A stretch of DNA of 64,000 nucleotides from an uncultured Clostridia bacterium (GTDB lineage: Bacteria; Bacillota; Clostridia; UMGS1810): contig CAKSPF010000001.1 in NCBI GenBank assembly GCA_934481345.1, positions 434,001 to 498,000 on the forward strand, given 5' to 3'. A program made the translations under genes and the position numbers. Shown here piece after piece: positions 50,377 to 59,862 of the stretch (position 1 is the first letter of the stretch; every line of letters starts with the position of its first letter). The notes under the pieces are model-generated. The model was not told the DNA's origin. It did not search any database and saw nothing but the letters and a program-made list of their open reading frames with translations.

Positions 50377-53300
50377 TCAGTTGGTTATTTTTTTGGAAAG
50401 ATACATTTTTATGAACGCCTCGGAGCTTGTGCCGCCGCTGTAAATACCCTCACCGTACTGAACAGCCGCCTTGCGGCCTGCTCCGTCATTGTCGTTTGCA
50501 AGCACCGCAAGCTTGAATACTGTATCCTCAAGCACCTCTCTGTCCTCTGTAAGAAGTGTTTTCCACGGGATTTTAACCTCATATACGGTGGTGTTTTCAT
50601 TTCTTTGTATCGCACCCTCAAATCCGCTGTCCTCGTCAGTCATTGCCTTTACGGCATTGTTCTTAACCATTTCAAGCGTCTTTTTGCCGTCCGTTACTCC
50701 GTACAGAACAGATGTCAGGACAGATGAATCAAATTTTTCCTCCGGGTCATATACTCCCGCAAGCTGGAAGCTGTCATACCGCCACATTGCAGACGCACTC
50801 GGCGATTCGTCAAACAGCTTGTTGTCCGTACATTCCATAGCTACATACAGATTGTCTTCGTCCCATGCATATGAGAGGTTGGCGCTGAAATCGTCTGCGC
50901 CGACATACGGGTCAACCGCATGAATGTCTACCACGTCATCTGAGCCGAGATAAATCTTTTTGCTGTACTCGCCGTCCGATATAACTCCGTCAGCCACGGG
51001 CTTCGTGTAAGCATAGTCACAGACAGCATACGACGTTGACCCGTTAAAATCAACCGCCGTTCCGTCATCTGTTATAAAGCTTGCCACAAGCCTGAACTGG
51101 CTTGTATCCGATAAGATATTCATTTTGATTGTTTCCCTGCCGCCCGACGGAATTGAAATGTTTTCATATAAATTTTTGTAGTTGTCAACGCCGTCAAGAC
51201 TGTTTATAATGAAATCGCCGCTGACAGTACCTTTTGCATTGTTTGAAATATCAATAATAAAGTTTACACTGCCGTAATCATAGCCGCCGTTTCCGTCCGA
51301 TGACGGCTCACACCTTACATCAACGTCAAGCGGAGTTTTGTATTCCAGTACCAGCACACCGTCAACATATGTGTTTTCGCCGTCTGTAATCTTTATGTCC
51401 GCAAGATCTCTGTATGAACTTGTGCGTTTGGTGTTTATATAGACGTCAAGGCTCATATCGTCGTTTTCGGTAATGTCAAACTTCAAATCGTTGTTTTTCT
51501 GAGGCTTAATCTCCACATTCAGTTTTTTGCCTGTCGGATTTTTGATTTTGAACGAAGCGTTTTGTGCAAACTCAATGTCAAAATCGTTCTGTTCAATCAT
51601 ACCGCTTTCGCATTTTTCAAACTTTTTAAAATTTCCCTTTATGTAAACCGGCGCTTCGCTGAGCGCAAACGAATATTTTCCGTCAATGCCTTTGATGATG
51701 CTTTTGTTTCCGTAAGCGTCATACATCTCTGCTTCGTCAATTCCCAGATCGACGGTAACAGCACCGCCGTTTCCGCGCGCCCACATAAACAGTATGTCGT
51801 CCTCTTTGCCCTTGCTTGCCATGCGGTATACATAAGTATCGTCATTTACAGTAATATCATCCTTGTAATCATATCCTGCAAGCATGTGATTAAGATTTGA
51901 TATAATCGTATAGCTTGCCTTTGCCGTTCCGGGTGTTTTTGCTCCGGCAAATTCAATAAGCCCCCAGTGGTGCTCACGGTTGCCTTTGGTCTGACCTCCA
52001 TCCTGGAATATATACATTACATAATGGTCGAATTTGCGGATTTTTTTGAGCGCCACATAATACTGCGCGAGATAGTATCCCTGTTTCAGCTCGTCAATTC
52101 CGTAATATGTGTCGTCCGCCCAGCCGAGCTCCGAAGTAACAATCGGCATATCCTCATATCCGAACTCGTCAAGAAGCTCTCTTAACTGCTGAACACCCTC
52201 GACAGCTCCCCCGGACATCGGATCAAGCTTCGGCTTGTATGCATGCACGCAGTATGCGTCCATGTAGTCGCCTCCGCCGAGCTCAAGAATCTGTCTGAGC
52301 CAAGGAATCTGCACCGTACTGCTTACACCGCCGTAAAACTGAATTTCGGGGTACTGCGCTTTCATCTCGGTGTAGGTTTTTTTCATAAATTCCACATAAT
52401 CCCCAAGCGGTCTTGCATGCTTGTTAAATGACGCACCCATAAGGTCCCATTCGTTCCACATATCGTAGGATACCACACCGTGGTGCTCTGTATCCGTAAC
52501 ATAGTTTGCGTAGTCAAAAAATGCCTCAAACCCCTTTTCGGTATACGGAGCCTGCTCACCGGGAATCAAATCGGTATTTACGCTTAAATATGTGTTAAAC
52601 GGCTGAATATTTCTCTCCATAAGCCTTCTCTGGAGCGTAAAACCGCTTGCCGGGAAATAAAACGCCTGATCTGCGCCGGCAGTGCTGCTTGTGACGTTGG
52701 TGTAAGACTGCATTGCTCTCACCTGTCCTATGCCTGCATTCTGCATAAGCGGAGCCCATTCGGGGCGCCGTCCGGCGCATGTACCGAAAGCATAATTCAT
52801 GGTCTTTCCGTAGTCGGTGCGGTTATATGAAAACCTCGTTGTGTCTTCGCTGTATATTCCCTTTTCCTTATTTTCAAAAACCGCGGTAATGAAATATACA
52901 TTGTATTTTCCGCCTATATCCGGTATCAAAGAATACTTAACCGTGCCTGCCGGGGAAATGTCAATTACATCTTCCTTTTCAAAAACCGTATCACCGCCGA
53001 GAGTGGTAATCTTAAATTTTGCCTCCAGCGGATAACTGCCGTTTCTGTGGCTTTCCGTCATATAAACCCTGTTATCTATTGTATAGTTTAATTTGATTTC
53101 TTCGCCCGTAAAAAAATTGTTTCCGTACTTTTCGGTAGCCATACCGATATTAAGCTGATTGAACTTATCGGTTAATTTCACCGAAACCCTGTTTACGGTA
53201 AAATTGTCGGTTGACGTTGCCATAAGCTTTGTCTTGGAGCAAAGGCGAAAGTCGGCGCCGTTTACACCGTTTATCAGAACCGCGTCACGGAGCACAAAGG

Positions 53301-53739
53301 TGTGCGTTTTCCACGTCAGACTTCCTTCAAATTCCTTGTACGGCGCTTCCACGACCTTTTCTTCACGGTTTGTATATTCAAGCGTGAAGCTTGCAGTGCC
53401 TGCGTCAAAATAATCAACGCTTACTTCGATAATTCTTCCTCTGTCCTCACCGTCTGTCAGACTGTCATTTACGTCCATGTACAGGTAGTTGTCGGTTTTT
53501 GCCGAAAAAACATCAAACAACCACCCCGGTTTTCCTCCGCTTTTATTAAAGTTACCGAGGTTGTTGTCTCCCATACGAACTGTCATATTATTCATTACTA
53601 CATTTCTGTTTTCATCGACATAAGCGCTTATTTCAGAAGAAGTATCGGCACGTCCGCCGTTTGCCGCCGCGGTGGCAGGTACAGACGAAAATATCATTAC
53701 AGCCGATAATATGTATGAAATTAATTTTGTTTTAACCAT
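50377..53739 (-). CDS. Large secreted GH39-like glycosidase with CBM9-like tail
   Basis: 1120 residues from ATG 53739 (GGGGGAAGATA upstream); the frame reaches further but only through the structured RNA region. Signal peptide 'YILSAVMIFSSVPATAAA'. A beta domain to about 350, then a barrel: 'SYDMWNEWDLMG' (acid/base Glu), 'PIVTSELGWADD' (nucleophile Glu), 'HYVMYIFQDGGQ'. The C-terminus (from about 900) is a CBM9/DOMON-like module: 'VADGVISDGEYSKKIYL', 'LSYAWDEDNLYVAMECTDN'. A paralogue in layout of the 39626 protein, with the same 'NRVYMTES/NRNYYEYS' beta strand before the barrel. Confidence 0.78.
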   Translation of the reverse strand: MVKTKLISYILSAVMIFSSVPATAAANGGRADTSSEISAYVDENRNVVMNNMTVRMGDNNLGNFNKSGGKPGWLFDVFSAKTDNYLYMDVNDSLTDGEDRGRIIEVSVDYFDAGTASFTLEYTNREEKVVEAPYKEFEGSLTWKTHTFVLRDAVLINGVNGADFRLCSKTKLMATSTDNFTVNRVSVKLTDKFNQLNIGMATEKYGNNFFTGEEIKLNYTIDNRVYMTESHRNGSYPLEAKFKITTLGGDTVFEKEDVIDISPAGTVKYSLIPDIGGKYNVYFITAVFENKEKGIYSEDTTRFSYNRTDYGKTMNYAFGTCAGRRPEWAPLMQNAGIGQVRAMQSYTNVTSSTAGADQAFYFPASGFTLQRRLMERNIQPFNTYLSVNTDLIPGEQAPYTEKGFEAFFDYANYVTDTEHHGVVSYDMWNEWDLMGASFNKHARPLGDYVEFMKKTYTEMKAQYPEIQFYGGVSSTVQIPWLRQILELGGGDYMDAYCVHAYKPKLDPMSGGAVEGVQQLRELLDEFGYEDMPIVTSELGWADDTYYGIDELKQGYYLAQYYVALKKIRKFDHYVMYIFQDGGQTKGNREHHWGLIEFAGAKTPGTAKASYTIISNLNHMLAGYDYKDDITVNDDTYVYRMASKGKEDDILFMWARGNGGAVTVDLGIDEAEMYDAYGNKSIIKGIDGKYSFALSEAPVYIKGNFKKFEKCESGMIEQNDFDIEFAQNASFKIKNPTGKKLNVEIKPQKNNDLKFDITENDDMSLDVYINTKRTSSYRDLADIKITDGENTYVDGVLVLEYKTPLDVDVRCEPSSDGNGGYDYGSVNFIIDISNNAKGTVSGDFIINSLDGVDNYKNLYENISIPSGGRETIKMNILSDTSQFRLVASFITDDGTAVDFNGSTSYAVCDYAYTKPVADGVISDGEYSKKIYLGSDDVVDIHAVDPYVGADDFSANLSYAWDEDNLYVAMECTDNKLFDESPSASAMWRYDSFQLAGVYDPEEKFDSSVLTSVLYGVTDGKKTLEMVKNNAVKAMTDEDSGFEGAIQRNENTTVYEVKIPWKTLLTEDREVLEDTVFKLAVLANDNDGAGRKAAVQYGEGIYSGGTSSEAFIKMYLSKKITN

Positions 53740-53794
53740 TATCTTCCCCCTTTTGTTTCCAAAACAAAAAACAATTTTTTCAAAAAAAGCAGAC

Positions 53795-53876
53795 GAGAGG
53801 TTATGAAGTTCGCACTTGCCCGTGCAGTGCAGCTGCATATCCAAAAACTTCTTTGAATTACATTTCATAACCTCTC
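53795..53876 (-). terminator. Structured terminator with long apical RNA
   Basis: A perfect 13-base stem (GAGAGGTTATGAA / TTCATAACCTCTC) encloses 56 bases. Inside are an inner inverted pair GAAGTT/AACTTC and the palindrome TGCAGCTGCA. On the minus strand a run of seven T follows soon after the stem. It lies after the 53900 gene and before the 53739 start. It could end transcription, or let a fixed fraction pass, between the importer-type genes and the enzyme genes. Confidence 0.65.
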
Positions 53877-53899
53877 ACCTCATTATAACATATTAAAAT

Positions 53900-55918
53900 T
53901 TATTTTTGCGCATTTATTCCGAGCGGAACCAATCCATCCTCAAGACCGTTCCATACAAACGCTTTCACGCGGTCGTATGCTGCACTCGGAGCGGCAACGG
54001 TTTCGTTTATATATTTCGTTTCGCCGGCATTCATCGGAATGCTCACAAGCTTTGCGTCTGCAAGAGTAGTGCCGTTATAGTATGCCACAACAATCTTCGG
54101 AGATGCAGCCGTGTCGGTTGTGTTGTGAGCGTCGGCTCTTACATTTGTATCGCTTTTCAGAACTATATTTTCTGCATAAAGCTTTCCGTCAGCCGCTGCT
54201 TCCGCAACTGTCACATCTTTATATGTAATGCGTTTTGAACCGGAATTGTAGGCTATGAGCCTGCTTTCCGTTGCAGAGCCTATATAATCCGCATTTGATG
54301 CTGCAAATATATTTTCATACTCAGTAAGAGGTGTAAGCGCCGAAGCGGAAATCATAGAGCCGCCGTCAACCTTAAATGATGATGTTCTAAGTGTATCCGT
54401 GATTTCCGGAACAGCATCGTTTGACGGATTGTATTCTGTCGTTGACGCATATGCTTCAAAATCACTAAGATACATATTCATTGCAGCTTTGTTTCTGTTT
54501 CTCATGCTGATAACGGCAAAGCTTGTGCTCGTACCGCCGTATCCGTAAGCCGTATCGGCGTCGGTAAATGATGTCATACTCGGAGCGACAGCCTCTCCGT
54601 CAACATAATACCTGATGTAGTTGTTGTCCTTATTCGCACCGAGCTCCATAACCACGTTGTGCCACCGGCCTGTGGAAAGCCCTTTATAAGTTATCATTGT
54701 ACCGGTTGTGGGAATATGCGAATCCTCTCCGCCTATATTGAATACATATTGATAGTTTTTGTCATAAGCCGTACCGTTAGTTGTTCTCAGCACTCTGAAA
54801 TACAGGCTGTCTGTTGATTCCTCAATATAGATATTGAACTGCAATCTGAGGTTTTTATACTTTAACCAGTCAACACCGCCTACAGAACCGGCTGCGTCAA
54901 GCATGGTATATATCGGTTCTTGTCCGGCGCTGGTTTTGGTTGAGCTGCCCTCAGGTACCGTGTGAAGTATTGCTGTTTTGTATCCGTCTGCAAAGTGCGG
55001 AGCCGGTGCGTTTTTATCGGCAGTAACCACGTTTCTTCCGACAAAGGTGTCATTTTCCATCTTATATACGCACTTGCTGAACAATTCGCTTTCTGCAGAC
55101 GGAGCATATGCGGTATTTGTTGCCTTTACGGAAAATCCGTTCAATCTTATTTCAAAATGCTCATTGCTTTTTCCTCTAAGAATAAGCACACAGCGGTTTT
55201 TGGTGCTTCCGCCGAAGCCGTAGGTGCCCTCCGGCAGAGCTTCAACTGCCGATCCTGTCACTTTGTTGGTAACCGTCTTTATTGCCACGTCCGATTCAGC
55301 ATTGTTGATATAGTATTTTACAGTGCGAACGTCTGTGCTTGCGCCAATCTCCATAACCACATGATTCCATGCTCCTGCGTCAAGTGTCTTGTTTACAGCG
55401 GTATATCCGTATGTAATCGTAGAACCGGGATAGCTGCTGCCACCGACTGCAAAGTAGAAATCCTGAAGCGAATTGCCGTCCGAGGTTTTATAAAATTCAC
55501 CCGTAGCTGAGTCATATCTGCCCATGCGGAATGCAATGCCGTCATATTCATCTTCAATGTATATATCAAATTCCATTCTGAGATAGTCATAACTGCCGTT
55601 TGAATAGTTAAGACCTCCCAAAGATGTGCCGTCAGAGTCTATAAGCCATATTCTCTGCTCGTTGCCGACAGAACCTCCGCCTACCGTATAGGAAGGTGTT
55701 TCAAATTTTAATACATTGCGGCAAAGTACGGAATCGTATACTTCGCTTTTAACAATCACATTTTCCTCGCTTGTACCGCTTGCAGGATTAACGGAGCCGA
55801 GAGAATCTGCCGAAGCGAAGATTACCGCGTCTTCAGCTTTTTCTGCAAAAACCGTACCGGAAATTGATGTTATCACCATCATTACCGCCAAAATCAAACA
55901 TAATTTTTTCAATTTCAT
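53900..55918 (-). CDS. Secreted protein with two LamG-like domains
   Basis: 672 residues from ATG 55918 (GGGAGGAAAA upstream). Signal peptide 'LCLILAVMMVITSISGTVFA'. Two jelly-roll halves (about 30-270 and 280-500) share a layout: 'YLRMEFDIYIEDEYDGIAFR' and 'LRLQFNIYIEESTDSLYFRV', each followed by 'WHNVVMELGANKDNNYIRYY' or its counterpart 'WNHVVMEIGASTDVRTVKYY'. A C-terminal Fn3-like segment ends 'VKAFVWNGLEDGLVPLG'. No catalytic or anchor motif. Probably a secreted carbohydrate-binding protein. Confidence 0.75.
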   Translation of the reverse strand: MKLKKLCLILAVMMVITSISGTVFAEKAEDAVIFASADSLGSVNPASGTSEENVIVKSEVYDSVLCRNVLKFETPSYTVGGGSVGNEQRIWLIDSDGTSLGGLNYSNGSYDYLRMEFDIYIEDEYDGIAFRMGRYDSATGEFYKTSDGNSLQDFYFAVGGSSYPGSTITYGYTAVNKTLDAGAWNHVVMEIGASTDVRTVKYYINNAESDVAIKTVTNKVTGSAVEALPEGTYGFGGSTKNRCVLILRGKSNEHFEIRLNGFSVKATNTAYAPSAESELFSKCVYKMENDTFVGRNVVTADKNAPAPHFADGYKTAILHTVPEGSSTKTSAGQEPIYTMLDAAGSVGGVDWLKYKNLRLQFNIYIEESTDSLYFRVLRTTNGTAYDKNYQYVFNIGGEDSHIPTTGTMITYKGLSTGRWHNVVMELGANKDNNYIRYYVDGEAVAPSMTSFTDADTAYGYGGTSTSFAVISMRNRNKAAMNMYLSDFEAYASTTEYNPSNDAVPEITDTLRTSSFKVDGGSMISASALTPLTEYENIFAASNADYIGSATESRLIAYNSGSKRITYKDVTVAEAAADGKLYAENIVLKSDTNVRADAHNTTDTAASPKIVVAYYNGTTLADAKLVSIPMNAGETKYINETVAAPSAAYDRVKAFVWNGLEDGLVPLGINAQK

Positions 55919-55946
55919 TATTTTTCCTCCCAAAATTTATTATACA

Positions 55947-56849
55947 TTATCCCTTAACAGAGCCGACCATGACTCCTGTTACAAAATGCTTCTGAATAAA
56001 AGGATACAAAAGCATAACGGGAATTGTACTTACTACTATAAGCGAATATTTCAGCAAATTCGCCATACCCTGCTTCGCTTCCTGGATTTCAGGGTCTACT
56101 ATCTGCGAAGCGTCTATCTGATTTTCAAGCAGTATTTCACGCAGAAACAACTGCAAAGGCCAGTATTTTCTTTCACTCAGATAAATGAAAGCGTTAAAAT
56201 ATGCATTCCAGTGATTTATCGCGTAATAGAGCACCAGAACCGCTATAACCGATTTTGAAAGCGGAAGCACAATCTGCCCGAAATATCTGAAATCGGAACA
56301 TCCGTCAATTCTTGCCGCCTCCAGAAGCTCGCCGGGAATACTGTTTTGTATAAACGATTTTGCTATTATAAGGTTATATGCGCTTATTGCTCCTACCGAA
56401 ATCATCACGAGCGGATTATTCATAAGCCCCATAGACTTTACAAGCATATATGTAGGTATCATACCGCCGCTGAATATCATTGTAAATGTGAAAAGAAGCG
56501 TAAGCCATTTTCCCCAAGGCAAATCTCTCCTCGAAAGCGGATATGCCGCAATCATTGTAAGGACAATATTAATTGTCGTTCCGCTCACGGTATAAAGTAT
56601 CGTGTTTCTGTATCCTATAAGGACGTCAGCTTTTTTAAAGACAGCCGCATATCCTTCAATGCCGAATTCTACCGGCCACAAAAACACAAGCCCGTTTGTA
56701 ACGGCTTCCTTTGATGAAAACGATGACGATATTACAAATATCAGCGGATATGCTACAACTACGAAAAGTATGGCAATTATTATATTTATAATTACATTGA
56801 AAATCTTATCTTCCCGTGAATATGATATTTTGTTTTTTGTTTTAGTCAT
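55947..56849 (-). CDS. CUT1 sugar ABC transporter permease (YtcP/AraQ-like)
   Basis: 300 residues from ATG 56849, 13 bases after the other permease stop. Six membrane helices; the cytoplasmic EAA loop is 'ELLEAARIDGCSDFRYFGQI' with the usual G after D. 'YSREDKIFNVIINIIIAILF' starts it and the C-terminus 'HFVTGVMVGSVKG' is typical of this subfamily. It forms the channel with the 56863 protein. The ATPase is not encoded here, as is common, since a shared MsmK-like ATPase can serve. Confidence 0.93.
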   Translation of the reverse strand: MTKTKNKISYSREDKIFNVIINIIIAILFVVVAYPLIFVISSSFSSKEAVTNGLVFLWPVEFGIEGYAAVFKKADVLIGYRNTILYTVSGTTINIVLTMIAAYPLSRRDLPWGKWLTLLFTFTMIFSGGMIPTYMLVKSMGLMNNPLVMISVGAISAYNLIIAKSFIQNSIPGELLEAARIDGCSDFRYFGQIVLPLSKSVIAVLVLYYAINHWNAYFNAFIYLSERKYWPLQLFLREILLENQIDASQIVDPEIQEAKQGMANLLKYSLIVVSTIPVMLLYPFIQKHFVTGVMVGSVKG

Positions 56850-56862
56850 AATTACCACCCCT

Positions 56863-57846
56863 TTACCACAAGCTTGTTTCGCCAAGCTTTGATGTTATCT
56901 TATTAACCGCAACAATAAGCACAAAGTTGACAACCGAGTTAAACAGTCCTATAGCGGTTGAATACGAATATTTCGTTTCCAGACCGCCCGAACCTCCGAA
57001 AGATTTCTCATAAACAAGCGTCGAAATTACCTGGCTTTCCGAGATATTTATCGGATTTTGCATAAGGAAGATTTTTTCAAAGCCAATGTTCATAATCTGT
57101 CCGCATCGCAAAATCAGCATTATAACAACCGTAGGGAGAATACCCGGAAGGTCAACGTGCAGTACCCTTTTGTACCTTGAAGCGCCGTCAATCTGCGCCG
57201 CTTCGTGAAGGTCGGGCGAAATTCCGGCAAGAGCCGAAAGGTAAACTATTGAGTTATATCCCATATTCTGCCATACACCGGACCACACATACATATGTAT
57301 AAACGATTTCGGATTTGCAAGTATGTTCGGAGCATACGAGCCTGTAATCAGCTTGTATATGTTTCCGTAAAGTCCCACATACGGGTTGAATATCTGGTTC
57401 ATTGTACCTACAAGTACAACGATTGATATAAAGTGCGGTGCATACATAACCATCTGCACGGTCTTTTTGTAGCCCGGGCTTCTCAAAAGGTTTACCGAAA
57501 GCGCCAGTATAATCGGAAACGGAAATCCGACAACCAATAGATACAAGGACGTTCTGAAGGTATTTATGATAGTCCTTGAAAACTGATAGTCATTAAAGAA
57601 CTTTATAAAATACTTAAATCCCACAAAAGGACTTCCGAACATTCCGTATCTTGAAGAATAGTCTTTAAATGCTATCTGCAAACCAATCATCGGTCCGTAG
57701 TTGAAAATCAGAATGTATATAACCGGCACGGCAAGCATAGCGAAAAGCTGCCAGTAATTTTTCATCATATATGCAAACCTACCGTTATGCGTTTTAACAG
57801 CCGCCGGAGAGTTGATGGGTTTTAAATTTGTATTTGCTTTTTTCAT
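56863..57846 (-). CDS. CUT1 sugar ABC transporter permease (LplB-like)
   Basis: 327 residues from ATG 57846 (GGAG 9 bases upstream; a TTG five codons earlier overlaps that site). Six helices, family opening 'YWQLFAMLAVPVIYILIFNY' and 'IAFKDYSSRYGMFGSPFVGF', EAA loop 'DLHEAAQIDGASRYKRVLHV'. LplB-type permeases carry oligosaccharides from large polysaccharides. It is the second gene of the importer unit that starts with the 57883 lipoprotein. Confidence 0.93.
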   Translation of the reverse strand: MKKANTNLKPINSPAAVKTHNGRFAYMMKNYWQLFAMLAVPVIYILIFNYGPMIGLQIAFKDYSSRYGMFGSPFVGFKYFIKFFNDYQFSRTIINTFRTSLYLLVVGFPFPIILALSVNLLRSPGYKKTVQMVMYAPHFISIVVLVGTMNQIFNPYVGLYGNIYKLITGSYAPNILANPKSFIHMYVWSGVWQNMGYNSIVYLSALAGISPDLHEAAQIDGASRYKRVLHVDLPGILPTVVIMLILRCGQIMNIGFEKIFLMQNPINISESQVISTLVYEKSFGGSGGLETKYSYSTAIGLFNSVVNFVLIVAVNKITSKLGETSLW

Positions 57847-57882
57847 GTAATCAGTCTCCAATTTTATTCACAGATGAATCAG

Positions 57883-59541
57883 TTATTTTTTTAATTTCTT
57901 ATATGCTTTCTCTGTATATTTGATAAGCTGCTCAAGCCCCATCTTTTCTATTTCTTTGGTATACTTTTTCCATTCCTTGTCGATATTCATATCGCCGACA
58001 ATAAATGAATTTGTCATTTCCTTTACATACGCCTCTATATTTGTGTTTATTTCGTTAGCGTCCTCAAGGTCGTCAATGTCATATACAAATTTCTTGACAT
58101 CGTTCATATCGGCCCACGGAAGATATTTTTCCGTAGAGTCGGCTATCATTGTTCCCTGAACATTATTGTCGGTTACCGCCTGTCCTGCCGTCATCTCATA
58201 GCTCTGATAATTTGCACCCTTTGCGTTCCACTGTTTATTTGTGGCAATCGTATATACATTGTTTATCATTTCTATTTTTGCAGGATAACCTTCTTCTTCA
58301 TAAAGAGACTTTGCGCCTTCTTCGGCATATTTCCAGTCAACGCCGAGCTCGCCCCAGCGGTTGGAGTACGACATTTCCTTACTGCACATCAAATCCGCAA
58401 GCCTGAATGCCGCTTCGGGATTTTTGCAGTTTTTGGTGATTACAAAGCCAGAATTAGGTACGGTAGGTACCCACACTGCGCTCTTGTAGCCGCCGCTGCC
58501 CTTTAGCGGAGGAAGCGGAACATATTCGCTGTATCTGTCCTCCAGACCTGCGCTGAAGCTTATTCCCATTGATACAAACGAACCCAGAATCGAAACGTCG
58601 GGATTGTTTCTCAGCGGAGAAAATCCGTTGCTGTCAAGCGTATATGTACTGTCGCCGATAAGTCCCTCTTTGTAAAGCTCTCTGCAATATTTTACTGCAT
58701 CCTTCCATTCTTTTTTTACATACCCTGCCTCTATCTTTCCGTCTTTTGCATACAGATATGAGGTTTTCGGTGTGAACTTCAGAAACGAACCGAAGAAGTA
58801 TTCAAGTCCGCAAAGATTTCCCAGGCTTGTATATCCCGAAAACGGAATTTCATCCGCTTTTCCGTTACCGTTAGGGTCTTTTTCCTTAAATGCTTTAAGA
58901 ACTGCTTTGAATTCTTCTGTTGTTTTCGGAATTTCAAGACCGAGGTTGTCAAGCCATTTTTTGTTGATCCATGCCCTGGTGCAGCCGACTTCATTCTGAA
59001 ATGCCTTTACATAATGAGGTACATAGTATTTGTTGCCGTCGGGCGATGTTATAAGATAGTCAATATCTTTTTCGTTTTTAAACATATCCTTAAGATAGTA
59101 TGATGAATTTTCATAAAATGCATTAAGCGGTACAATCGAACCCGAACTGCCGTAATTGACAAGCGCCGAATCGGTAAAGTTTACGCCGCATATGATGTCC
59201 GGAAGCTCGTCGCCGCCCGACGCCATCATCATCTCAATTTTCTGAAGAGTATCTGTCGCCGGCAGAAATTCAAATTTGATTTTGCAGTTCATCTTTTCTT
59301 CAAGCTTTTTTGTAAAAGCATTGTCTTCATAATCTGTTACAAATGAACTTTTCGGAATTCCGACCGTAAGCGTTACCGGTTTCTTACATACGGGGAATTT
59401 TCCCGGCTCGTTAAGATTTTCGTCCTTAACGTACTCGAAGCCGTTTTCTTCGCCCGCGGTGTTTTTTCCGCAGCCTGACAGTGCGCCGGCAGCAAGTACC
59501 GCGGCCAAAAGCAAGCTCGTAACTTTTTTCATCACTTTCAT
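57883..59541 (-). CDS. Sugar-binding lipoprotein (LipO-like), first gene of the importer unit
   Basis: 552 residues from ATG 59541 with GGGAGG 8 bases upstream. Lipobox 'AAGALSGC-GKN'. The mature start 'NLNEPGKFPVCKKPVTLTVG' and middle 'MMMASGGDELPDII', 'CKNPEAAFRLADLMCS', 'RWGELGVDWKYAEEGA' are those of large CUT1 binding proteins. It hands oligosaccharides to the permease pair encoded next. It is a clear paralogue of the 33481 protein. Confidence 0.92.
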   Translation of the reverse strand: MKVMKKVTSLLLAAVLAAGALSGCGKNTAGEENGFEYVKDENLNEPGKFPVCKKPVTLTVGIPKSSFVTDYEDNAFTKKLEEKMNCKIKFEFLPATDTLQKIEMMMASGGDELPDIICGVNFTDSALVNYGSSGSIVPLNAFYENSSYYLKDMFKNEKDIDYLITSPDGNKYYVPHYVKAFQNEVGCTRAWINKKWLDNLGLEIPKTTEEFKAVLKAFKEKDPNGNGKADEIPFSGYTSLGNLCGLEYFFGSFLKFTPKTSYLYAKDGKIEAGYVKKEWKDAVKYCRELYKEGLIGDSTYTLDSNGFSPLRNNPDVSILGSFVSMGISFSAGLEDRYSEYVPLPPLKGSGGYKSAVWVPTVPNSGFVITKNCKNPEAAFRLADLMCSKEMSYSNRWGELGVDWKYAEEGAKSLYEEEGYPAKIEMINNVYTIATNKQWNAKGANYQSYEMTAGQAVTDNNVQGTMIADSTEKYLPWADMNDVKKFVYDIDDLEDANEINTNIEAYVKEMTNSFIVGDMNIDKEWKKYTKEIEKMGLEQLIKYTEKAYKKLKK

Positions 59542-59738
59542 TAATTCTACCTCCCAATATAACGGATTTTTCTTTTTCTAAATTATAGCACACCCCCCGC
59601 AGTGTGTAATCATCAAAAATCCGAAATAAACTGTAATTTTCCGAAAGTGCCGTAAGTTACAGCGTTTTCCTCACCTGTATTTATATTTTACCACCTTATA
59701 CCGCTCTGCTTCAATATCCAAATTTTTCCGAAAAAGAT
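59542..59738 (-). promoter_or_regulatory. Promoter region of the glycan importer operon
   Basis: On the minus strand an extended -10, TGC-TATAAT (59582-59587), lies 40 bases before the start codon. There is no good -35; instead a CACAC-GTGTG inverted pair surrounds the spacer. This is the picture of an activator-dependent promoter, in keeping with the AraC protein at 30417. The remaining bases up to 59738 hold no gene that I can support. Confidence 0.6.
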
Positions 59739-59786
59739 TAGGCAAGCGGGACTCGAACCCGATGTGGTTCGAGTCCCGCTTGCCTA
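59739..59786. repeat. Perfect 21-base inverted repeat made of tRNA T-arm-like sequence
   Basis: TAGGCAAGCGGGACTCGAAC-C and its exact complement face each other across a 6-base loop (CGATGT). Each arm contains GGTTCGAGTCC, the T-loop consensus of tRNA, and then CGCTTGCC, like an acceptor-stem 3' strand. On the minus strand CGGGTTCGAGTCCCG makes a nearly complete T-arm. There is no D-arm, anticodon arm or CCA, so this is not a tRNA gene. Confidence 0.85.
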
Positions 59787-59799
59787 CACAAAAAAACAA

Positions 59800-59838
59800 A
59801 AAACACATTCCGGCAATGAAAATGCCAAAATGTGTTTT
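59800..59838. terminator. Terminator after the pseudouridine synthase gene
   Basis: AAAACACATT (59800-59809) pairs with AATGTGTTTT (59829-59838), with inner pairing of CGGCA/TGCC. On the minus strand it is followed by TGTTTTTTTG, so it ends transcripts of the 59863 gene. Confidence 0.8.
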
Positions 59839-59862
59839 AAAAAAATATTATTAAATTCAACA

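Noticed and set aside
59741..59784. A possible tRNA gene
   Set aside because: Only a T-arm and acceptor-like strand are present, in inverted copies. There is no D-arm, anticodon arm or CCA.
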